DNA from: CAYLNK01 sp964384675
GTDB taxonomy: Bacteria > Acidobacteriota > Thermoanaerobaculia > UBA5066
Length of the DNA: 12,735 nucleotides
Direction of reading: 5' to 3'
NCBI GenBank assembly: GCA_964384675.1
Contig: CAYLNK010000189.1
Coordinates: 1-12,735 of the forward strand
The first letter of the stretch is position 1, and each line of letters opens with the position of its first letter. A program made the translations under genes and the position numbers. The notes below the pieces were generated by a model. It was not told where the DNA came from, did not search any database, and was given only the letters and a program-made list of their open reading frames with translations. Shown here piece by piece: positions 6,519 through 12,735 of the stretch.

Positions 6519-9500
6519 ATGCATCCGACCGGCGCGGGCGAGGACGGGCTGATCAAGCGGGTGATCCGCTTCTCGGCCGAGAACAAGGTCCTCGTCGTCA
6601 TCCTCTACGCCATCGCGATCGTCCTGGCGATCGGGGTGATCGAGCAGATCCCGCTCGACGCGATCCCCGACCTCTCCGACACACAGGTGATCATCTACTC
6701 GCGCTGGGACCGGAGCCCCGACATCCTGGAGGACCAGGTCACCTACCCGATCGTGACCTCGCTCCTGGGGGCGCCGAAGGTGAAGTCGATCCGCGGCTTC
6801 TCGGACTTCGGCTTCTCTTACGTCTACGTCATCTTCGAGGACGGCACCGACCTCTACTGGGCCCGGTCCCGCGTCCTCGAGTACATGTCGAAGCTGCAGG
6901 GAAGGCTGCCGCAGGGGGTCACGACAGAGCTCGGCCCCGACGCCACCAGCGTCGGCTGGGTCTTCCAGTACGCCCTGGTCGACGAGACGGGCAAGAACTC
7001 GACCGAGGCGCTCCGCTCGTACCAGGACTGGTTCCTGCGCTACGCCGTCCAGTCGGTCCCGGGGGTCGCCGAGGTGGCGACGGTGGGGGGCTACCAGCGG
7101 CAATACCAGGTGACGGTCTCGCCGAACACCCTGGCCGCGTACGGGCTGAGCATCCAGAAGGTCAGCGAGGCGATCCGGATGAGCAACGAGGAGATCGGCG
7201 GGCGCCTCGTCGAGCTCTCGGGCCGCGAGTACATGGTGCGCGGCCGCGGGTACCTCAAGAGCGTCGAGGACATCGAGAAGATCGTCCTCCAGACGAACGA
7301 GCGCGGGACCCCGGTCACGGTGAAGGACGTCGGCCGCGTCGTCGTCGGCCCCGAGATCCGGCGCGGTGTCACCGACCTCGACGGCAAGGGGGATGCCGTG
7401 GGTGGCATCGTCGTCATGCGCAGCGGCGAGAACGCGCTCAACGTCATCGAGAGGGTCAAGAAGAAGCTGAAGGAGATCGAGCCGTCGCTCCCCGAGGGAG
7501 TGAAGGTCGTGACGACGTACGACCGGTCCGACCTGATCGAGCGCTCGGTTGCGAACCTGAAGGGAAAGCTGATCGAGGAGATCGTCATCGTCTCCCTCGT
7601 CATCCTGATCTTCCTCTGGCACGTCCCGAGCGCCGTCGTCCCGATCGTGACGATCCCGATCTCGGTGATCCTGGCGTTCATCCCGTTCCAGCTCCTCGGG
7701 CTGAACATCAACATCATGTCGCTCGGCGGCATCGCGATCTCCATCGGCATCCTGGTCGACGGCGCGATCGTGGAGGTGGAGAACGCCTACAAGAAGCTCC
7801 AGCTCTGGGACGAGGGGGGCCGCAAGGGGGACTTCCACGAGGTGCGGCTCCACGCCCTGATGGAGGTCGGGCCCTCGGTCTTCTTCTCGCTCCTCGTGAT
7901 CGCCGTGGCGTTCCTCCCCGTCTTCACCCTGATCGACCAGGAGGGGAGGCTCTTCAAGCCGCTCGCCTACTCGAAGACGCTGGCGATGGCGCTGGCGGCC
8001 TTCCTGGCGATCACCCTGGACCCGGCCATCCGGATGATGTTCGCCCGGATGGACCCCTTCACCTTCCGGCCGAGGTGGCTCGCCTGGATCGTCAACCAGA
8101 CCGCGGTCGGCACGTACTACCCCGAGGAGAGGCACCCGATCAGCAAGCTGATCCACCGGATCTACGAGCCGCCCTGCCGCGCCGTCCTCCGCCACCCGAA
8201 GACCACGATCGGTATCGCCCTCCTCGCGATGGCGGCCAGCGTGCCCGTCGCGATGAAGCTGGGCTCGGAGTTCATGCCGGCGCTCTACGAAGGCTCGATC
8301 CTCTACATGCCGACGACGCTTCCCGGCATCTCCGTGACCGAGGCCGAGCGCCTCCTCCAGACGCAGGACAAGGTCCTGCGCTCCTTCCCCGAGGTCGAGC
8401 GGGTGTTCGGAAAGGCCGGGCGTGCCGAGACGTCCACGGACCCGGCGCCGTTCTCGATGATGGAGACGACCGTCATCCTGAAGCCCGAGTCCGAGTGGCG
8501 ACAGAAGCCGCGGTGGTACTCGTCGTGGGCACCGGACTGGGCCGCCTCGATCTTCCGGCACGTCTGGCGGGACCGGATCTCGCACGAGGAGCTCGTGGAC
8601 GAGATGGACCGGTCGCTCAAGATCCCCGGCACGACGAACGCGTGGACGATGCCGATCAAGGCGAGGATCGACATGCTGTCGACCGGCATCAGGACGCCGA
8701 TCGGCATCAAGGTCTTCGGCTCGGACCTCCCGGAGATCGAGCGGATCGGCGCCGAGGTGGAGGCCGCGGTGCGGACGGTTCCCGCGACGCGCTCGGCCTT
8801 CGCGGAGCGGGTGGCCGGCGGGTACTTCCTGGACTTCGAGCTGGACCGCGACGCGCTCGCCCGCTACGGCCTGACCGTGGCGGACGCCAACGCGGTGGTG
8901 ATGTCCGCGATCGGCGGCGAGACGGTCACGACGCTGATCGAGGGCCGCGAGCGGTACAGCGTGAACGTCCGCTACCCGCGCGAGCTGCGGGAGGACCTCT
9001 CCCGTCTGGAGCGTGTCCTGGTCCCCACCATGACGGGGGCGCAGATCCCGCTCGGACAGATCGCCTCGATCAGGCTCGTCGACGGGCCGTCGATGATCCG
9101 CAACGAGAACGGTCTCCTCTCCGGCTACGTCTACGTCGACTTCGACACCGGCAAGACCGACGTCGGGAGCTACGTCGAGGAGGCGAAGAGGGCCGTGGTG
9201 TCCCGGGTGAAGCTGACGCCCGGCTCGGCGCTCGTCTGGAGCGGCCAGTACGAGAACATGATCCGCGTCCGCGAGCGGATGAAGATCGTCATCCCGGTGA
9301 CCCTCGTCCTGATCTGGCTCCTCATGTACGCCAACACGAAGTCCGCGATGAAGACCATGATCGTCCTCCTGGCCGTCCCGTTCTCGATCATCGGCGCGGT
9401 CTGGTTCCTGTATCTCCTGGGCTACAACGTCTCGATCGCGGTCTGGGTCGGCATGATCGCCCTGATGGGGCTCGACGCCGAGACCGGCATCTTCATGCTG

Positions 9501-9830
9501 CTCTTCCTCGACCTCGCCCACGACGAGGCCAAGGCCAAGGGTCTCCTCCGGAACCGGCTCGACCTCGTCGAGGCGATCATCCACGGTGCGGTGAAGCGGG
9601 TCCGCCCGAAGGCGATGACCGTCTGCGCGGCGTTCATGGGGCTACTCCCCATCATGTGGTCGACGGGAGCCGGAGCGGACGTCATGAAGAGGATCGCGGC
9701 GCCGATGGTGGGCGGCCTCGTCACCTCGTTCGCGCTCGAGCTCCTGGTCTATCCGGCGATCTACATGCTCTGGAAGGAGCGCGAGCTTCCCGCCGGCCAG
9801 GCGAGCCCCGAGGTTCCCGTGCCCGCCTAG
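6519..9830 (+). CDS. cusA: Cu(I)/Ag(I) RND efflux pump CusA (heavy-metal efflux family)
   Basis: 1103 residues, slightly longer than E. coli CusA. This inner-membrane trimer uses proton flow to drive metal into the CusC channel. Segment 1 is at about 24-42, followed by the family stretch PLDAIPDLSDTQV. The three methionines that bind Cu(I)/Ag(I) in E. coli CusA (M573, M623, M672) align with M597 in YMPTTLPG, M647 in APFSMMETT and M719 in RIDMLSTGI. The proton-relay residues also align: D414 in GILVDGAIVEVEN, E988 in GLDAETGIF, and K1031 in RVRPKAMT. This supports monovalent copper or silver rather than Zn/Co/Cd. Between M647 and M719 there are about 23 extra residues relative to E. coli, containing RWYSSWAPDW; similar inserts occur in other CusA-like pumps as I recall. 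It is the last gene of the cus set, with no terminator visible in the 22 bases before the next gene. Confidence 0.96.
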   Translation: MHPTGAGEDGLIKRVIRFSAENKVLVVILYAIAIVLAIGVIEQIPLDAIPDLSDTQVIIYSRWDRSPDILEDQVTYPIVTSLLGAPKVKSIRGFSDFGFSYVYVIFEDGTDLYWARSRVLEYMSKLQGRLPQGVTTELGPDATSVGWVFQYALVDETGKNSTEALRSYQDWFLRYAVQSVPGVAEVATVGGYQRQYQVTVSPNTLAAYGLSIQKVSEAIRMSNEEIGGRLVELSGREYMVRGRGYLKSVEDIEKIVLQTNERGTPVTVKDVGRVVVGPEIRRGVTDLDGKGDAVGGIVVMRSGENALNVIERVKKKLKEIEPSLPEGVKVVTTYDRSDLIERSVANLKGKLIEEIVIVSLVILIFLWHVPSAVVPIVTIPISVILAFIPFQLLGLNINIMSLGGIAISIGILVDGAIVEVENAYKKLQLWDEGGRKGDFHEVRLHALMEVGPSVFFSLLVIAVAFLPVFTLIDQEGRLFKPLAYSKTLAMALAAFLAITLDPAIRMMFARMDPFTFRPRWLAWIVNQTAVGTYYPEERHPISKLIHRIYEPPCRAVLRHPKTTIGIALLAMAASVPVAMKLGSEFMPALYEGSILYMPTTLPGISVTEAERLLQTQDKVLRSFPEVERVFGKAGRAETSTDPAPFSMMETTVILKPESEWRQKPRWYSSWAPDWAASIFRHVWRDRISHEELVDEMDRSLKIPGTTNAWTMPIKARIDMLSTGIRTPIGIKVFGSDLPEIERIGAEVEAAVRTVPATRSAFAERVAGGYFLDFELDRDALARYGLTVADANAVVMSAIGGETVTTLIEGRERYSVNVRYPRELREDLSRLERVLVPTMTGAQIPLGQIASIRLVDGPSMIRNENGLLSGYVYVDFDTGKTDVGSYVEEAKRAVVSRVKLTPGSALVWSGQYENMIRVRERMKIVIPVTLVLIWLLMYANTKSAMKTMIVLLAVPFSIIGAVWFLYLLGYNVSIAVWVGMIALMGLDAETGIFMLLFLDLAHDEAKAKGLLRNRLDLVEAIIHGAVKRVRPKAMTVCAAFMGLLPIMWSTGAGADVMKRIAAPMVGGLVTSFALELLVYPAIYMLWKERELPAGQASPEVPVPA

Positions 9831-9838
9831 CACGCGGC

Positions 9839-9844
9839 TAAGAT
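9839..9844 (+). promoter_or_regulatory. Possible -10 element for a leaderless SIS-domain gene
   Basis: TAAGAT, four of six bases of the TATAAT consensus, ends eight bases before the GTG start of the next gene. Transcription would then begin at or very near that GTG. There is no Shine-Dalgarno site before the GTG, as expected for a leaderless message. No clear -35 box is seen; TTCCCG (9814-9819) is a poor match at a 19-base spacing. Confidence 0.35.
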
Positions 9845-9852
9845 CGGTTCCC

Positions 9853-10875
9853 GTGACGGACGCCCCGACTCTCCGCGGCGAGATCGCCGAGCAGCCCGAC
9901 GTGGTGGCGCGGCTCCTGGCACGCGGCGGACCCCGTGTCGCGGCGTTCGTCCGCGCGCTCGGACGCCGCCCGCCCCGATTCGTCGTCATCGCCGCGCGGG
10001 GGACGTCGGACAACGCCGCGCGCTATGCGCAGTACGCGTTCGGCATCACGGCCGGCCTTCCGGTCGCGCTCGCGGCTCCGTCCCTGGTGACGCTGTACGG
10101 GGCGAGGCTGCGCCTGCGCGAAGCCCTGGTGATCGGGATCTCCCAGTCGGGCCGCTCGCCCGACATCGTGGAGACCGTGGCATTCGCCCGCCGGGCCGGC
10201 GCCACGACGCTCGCGATCGTCAACGACGACGGGAGCCCTCTCGCCCGCGCGGCGTCGGAATCGCTTCCTCTCGAGGCGGGCGCCGAGAGGAGCGTCGCGG
10301 CCACGAAGACGTACACCGCCCAGCTGACCGCGGTCGCGCTCCTTTCGGCCGCGCTCGGGAGGGACAGGCCGTCCCTGGCGGCGCTGGATCGCGTGCCTTC
10401 GGCGATCGCGCGCGTGCTGGCGCGTGGCGTCCGGGCCGAGGAGGCGGCGTCCTCGCTCGCCGGGACCCGGGCCGTCGTCCTGTCGCGGGGCGTCAACCTG
10501 GCGACGGCGTTCGAGGTGAGCCTGAAGCTGAAGGAGCTGGCCCGGCTCCTGGCCGAGCCGTACTCGGCAGCGGACTTCCTGCACGGGCCGATCGCGATGG
10601 CCGGCCGGGACCTCCCGGTGCTGGTCGTTTCTCCGCCCGGCGGCGCGGCGGCCAGGGATCTGGCCGCTCTCGTCGCGCGCCTTTCGCGGCGCGGATCGCC
10701 GGTCGTCGCGATCGGGCCCCGTGGGGGCTCGCTGCCGCTCCCGGCCGTCCCGGAGCTCCTGTCCCCGATCGTGGCGGTGGTCCCGGGTCAGCTCCTCGCG
10801 CTCGGAGCCGCGCTGGCGCGCGGGCTCGACCCGGAGCGCCCGTTCGGGCTCTCGAAGGTCACCGAGACGCGCTGA
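9853..10875 (+). CDS. SIS-domain sugar-phosphate isomerase/deaminase (GlmS isomerase-like, NagB-II/AgaS type)
   Basis: 340 residues with two SIS sugar-isomerase domains (about 28-165 and 195-325), like the isomerase half of glucosamine-6-phosphate synthase but without the glutaminase half. Visible signatures: ARGTSDNAARY (48-58), the phosphate-binding GISQSGRSPD (95-104), and SLKLKELARLLAEPYSAADF (223-242) followed by LHGP. By alignment with E. coli GlmS K485, E488, H504 and K603, the catalytic residues K225, E228, H244 and K335 are all present. Without an ammonia-supplying domain, the likely reaction is deamination/isomerisation of glucosamine-6-phosphate or a related amino-sugar phosphate to the ketose phosphate, in the cytoplasm. 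The exact substrate is inference. The GTG start has no Shine-Dalgarno site; see the possible -10 element just upstream. The gene follows cusA by 22 bases, and its end overlaps the converging decarboxylase gene by 17 bases. Confidence 0.88.
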   Translation: MTDAPTLRGEIAEQPDVVARLLARGGPRVAAFVRALGRRPPRFVVIAARGTSDNAARYAQYAFGITAGLPVALAAPSLVTLYGARLRLREALVIGISQSGRSPDIVETVAFARRAGATTLAIVNDDGSPLARAASESLPLEAGAERSVAATKTYTAQLTAVALLSAALGRDRPSLAALDRVPSAIARVLARGVRAEEAASSLAGTRAVVLSRGVNLATAFEVSLKLKELARLLAEPYSAADFLHGPIAMAGRDLPVLVVSPPGGAAARDLAALVARLSRRGSPVVAIGPRGGSLPLPAVPELLSPIVAVVPGQLLALGAALARGLDPERPFGLSKVTETR

Positions 10876-12298
10876 TCTCCCGGGCGCACTCGCGGATGTC
10901 GTCGAGCCCCGCCTCCATCCGGTCGCGGTGCGTGCGGAACGACAGCACGCAGATCCGGAGGACGAAGCCGCGCTCGAGCACCGTCGCCGAGAGGTGCACA
11001 CGCTGGCGCGCGTTGACGCGGACGAGGAGGTCCCGGTTGAGCGAGTCGAGAGCGGCTCCCGTCACGCCGGGCGGCGCGAGCCGGAACGCCACGAGCGACA
11101 GCTGCGGTTCGGCGACGATCTCCATGTGCGGGATCCGGCCCAGCTCCTCGGTCGCGAACGTCGCCAGATCGAGCTTCTCGTCGAGCGCGGCGCGGAACGC
11201 GTCGACGCCGCACAGCATCAGGGGGAGCCAGACGCGCAGGCCGCGGAAGTCGCGGGACAGCTCGGGAGAGACCTCGCACCAGTCGACCCGCCCGTCCTCG
11301 TCCTGCATCGCGGGCAGGTAGTCGGCGCCGACCGAGTGCGCCCGCCGGAGCGCTCCGGCGTCGCGCACCAGGAGCGCGCCCGTGCCGTACGGCAGGAAGA
11401 GGCCCTTGTGCGGGTCGAGCACGATCGAATCGGCGCGCTCGATCCCCGCCATCGCGCGGCGGCCCCGTTCGGTCAGGAGGAAGAAGCCGCCGTACGCGGC
11501 GTCGACGTGCAGCCAGAGCGACTCTCTGGTGGCGAGGTCCGCGAGCGCGGCGAGGTCGTCCACGGCGCCGGTGTTCGTCGAGCCGGCGTTCCCGACCACC
11601 AGGAACGGCGTCCCGCCCGCCGCGCGGTCCGCGGCGATCCGCTCCGCGAGGAGGTCGAGGCGGATCCGGAAGCGCGAGTCGGTCGGGATGCTGCGGACGT
11701 TGCGGGGTGGAAAGCCGGCCAGGAGCGCCGCCTTCTGGACGCAGTGGTGGACCTGGTCGGACGCGTAGAGGAGCCCGCCGAGGAACTCGTCGGGGAGCCG
11801 CTCCCGCCGCGCGGTGACGAGGGCGGAGAACGTCGCCAGCGAGCCGCCGGACGACAGGAAGCCGCCGGAGCCCGTCGGGAGGCCGGCGACGTCGCAGAGC
11901 CAGCGGACGACGTTCGTCTCGAGCGAAACGAGCGCCGGCGCCGCCTGCCACACCCCGACGTACCGGTTCGTGACGTCGGCGATCAGGTTCGCAGCCGCCG
12001 CGTGGAGGATGCCGCCTCCGGGGATGTACGCGAGGTAGCCCGGACCCGCCGTGTTGAAGCTCTTCGGGATCGCCCGCTCGAAGAGGAGGTCCAGGACCTC
12101 TCCGAGCGGAACGCCCTTTTCCGGGAAGGGTGTCCCGAGCAGCCCGGCCGCGACGTCCGCGGCCCCGGCGACGTCGGCCGCCGGCTGCGACGGCAGGGAG
12201 TCGACGTGGGCGGCGAGCCGCTCCGTGACGGCCGCGAGGAGACGGGTGAGGCCGGCGCCGTCCAGCTCCAGCGCGGCGGCCGGCGCCGCGCTGGTCAA
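10859..12298 (-). CDS. Group II pyridoxal-phosphate-dependent decarboxylase (aromatic amino acid decarboxylase family)
   Basis: 479 residues, the usual length for this family, which removes the carboxyl group of amino acids such as Tyr, Trp, DOPA, Glu or diaminobutyrate. Motifs in order: LSSGGSLA (148-155), which holds the cofactor phosphate; SDQVHHCVQKA (180-190), with H184 stacking on the PLP ring; VGNAGSTNTGAVDDL (235-249); HVDAAYGG (264-271), with D266 contacting the PLP nitrogen; and DPHKGLFLPYGTG, with K298 the Schiff-base lysine. RDFRGLRVW matches the family's R-x-F-R-(A/S)-L-(K/R)-x-W. All key residues are present, so it should be active. Substrate cannot be assigned from motifs. The start is a TTG (12296-12298) sharing two bases with the TGA of the upstream gene. 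No ATG or GTG occurs near the N terminus and no Shine-Dalgarno site precedes it, so coupled translation is likely. Its 3' end overlaps the converging SIS gene. Confidence 0.92.
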   Translation of the reverse strand: MTSAAPAAALELDGAGLTRLLAAVTERLAAHVDSLPSQPAADVAGAADVAAGLLGTPFPEKGVPLGEVLDLLFERAIPKSFNTAGPGYLAYIPGGGILHAAAANLIADVTNRYVGVWQAAPALVSLETNVVRWLCDVAGLPTGSGGFLSSGGSLATFSALVTARRERLPDEFLGGLLYASDQVHHCVQKAALLAGFPPRNVRSIPTDSRFRIRLDLLAERIAADRAAGGTPFLVVGNAGSTNTGAVDDLAALADLATRESLWLHVDAAYGGFFLLTERGRRAMAGIERADSIVLDPHKGLFLPYGTGALLVRDAGALRRAHSVGADYLPAMQDEDGRVDWCEVSPELSRDFRGLRVWLPLMLCGVDAFRAALDEKLDLATFATEELGRIPHMEIVAEPQLSLVAFRLAPPGVTGAALDSLNRDLLVRVNARQRVHLSATVLERGFVLRICVLSFRTHRDRMEAGLDDIRECAREISASR

Positions 12299-12735
12299 CG
12301 GCAGGGAACCAGCTCGAACGAGCGGGTCCAGACGCCCTGCTTTCCGTCGTCGATCTTGAGCGTGCGCTTGATGTTGGACGCCGCCTTGATCTCCACGGTG
12401 AACTTGCGCAGCTCGAGGCTGGTTCCCGCCGGGACGTTCTTCACCAGGGCGAGACCGGCCGGCGCCGAAGCTCCCGTCGGGTCGGACTCCTCGAACTTCT
12501 CGACGAAGAAATCGGCGGCGCTCTCGTTCGTCACCAGGGCCCGTACCACGACCCGGTCCCCGATCGCCGGCTCGGGCGGGGTGACCTCGTAATGGATCTG
12601 GATCTTCGTGGCGTCCGCTCGTCCCGTGCCCGACGGGAAGACGTACGACTGCTTCCCCTCGTTGAAGCAGAAGCGCCCGCCCCGCGGTGTGGGGAGGACC
12701 TCGCCGACTCGGACCTCGATGTTCTCGTCGCGGCT
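12295..12735 (-). CDS. Unrecognised protein, N-terminal part cut by window edge
   Basis: The frame is open from the right edge to a TGA at 12295-12297, giving at least 146 residues; the start lies outside. I do not recognise the family. The visible part is polar and looks beta-rich, with alternating hydrophobic residues (KIQIHYEVTPPEPAIGDRVV, then LELRKFTVEIKAA). It has no membrane segment. Two cysteines are present, one in GRFCFNEGKQ and one in the final VPCR. This could be an Ig-like or other sandwich fold; that is a guess from pattern only. An internal GTG at 12547-12549 would give 84 residues, but coding character continues upstream to the edge. The gene ends in a TTGA overlap with the decarboxylase start, so the two are probably translated together. 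Confidence 0.6.
   Translation of the reverse strand, partial: SRDENIEVRVGEVLPTPRGGRFCFNEGKQSYVFPSGTGRADATKIQIHYEVTPPEPAIGDRVVVRALVTNESAADFFVEKFEESDPTGASAPAGLALVKNVPAGTSLELRKFTVEIKAASNIKRTLKIDDGKQGVWTRSFELVPCR

Noticed and set aside
6180..9584. A 1134-residue open frame on the minus strand, antisense to cusB's end and most of cusA
   Set aside because: Its product is dominated by Asp, Arg, His and Leu with no domain pattern, as expected for the antisense of a GC-rich gene with few stop codons. The plus strand here encodes well-conserved CusB and CusA.
10721..12592. A 623-residue plus-strand open frame opposite the decarboxylase
   Set aside because: It is the antisense of a decarboxylase with all catalytic motifs. 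Its product is Arg/Glu/Val-rich without any motif.

Overview
The window is GC-rich (roughly 70% by eye) and almost fully coding, with short gaps and GTG/TTG starts beside ATG. An RND pump with its own outer-membrane channel means a Gram-negative cell envelope. Codon style and gene mix would suit Acidobacteriota or another high-GC soil or sediment phylum, but nothing here fixes the taxon.

Left edge, minus strand: a class I SAM-dependent methyltransferase (cut by the window edge) and, upstream of it, a NodB-type polysaccharide deacetylase. The two overlap at a TTGA stop/start junction and look like the end of a surface-glycan or cell-wall gene set. A 123-base gap (977-1099) separates them from a long plus-strand run.

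Centre, plus strand (1100-9830): a tandem universal stress protein, an FtsX/MacB-type ABC permease with no ATPase beside it, a small Cys-rich predicted exported protein, then a complete cusC-cusB-cusA set. The three cus genes are 10-11 bases apart with good Shine-Dalgarno sites. The pump keeps the three methionines known to bind Cu(I)/Ag(I) in E. coli CusA and the proton-relay Asp/Glu/Lys. CusB carries an N-terminal Cys/His heavy-metal-binding motif. The likely joint role is export of monovalent copper or silver across both membranes. The stress protein, lone permease and Cys-rich protein are candidate accessory parts by position only. No metal regulator, CusF or P-type ATPase is present in the window.

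Right side: 22 bases after cusA comes a SIS-domain sugar-phosphate isomerase/deaminase resembling the isomerase half of GlmS, possibly translated from a leaderless message. It converges with, and overlaps by 17 bases, a minus-strand group II PLP-dependent decarboxylase. The decarboxylase starts at another TTGA junction inside the end of an unrecognised protein that runs off the right edge.

No tRNA, rRNA, insertion sequence, CRISPR array or convincing intrinsic terminator was seen. No stretch over 300 bases lacks a gene.
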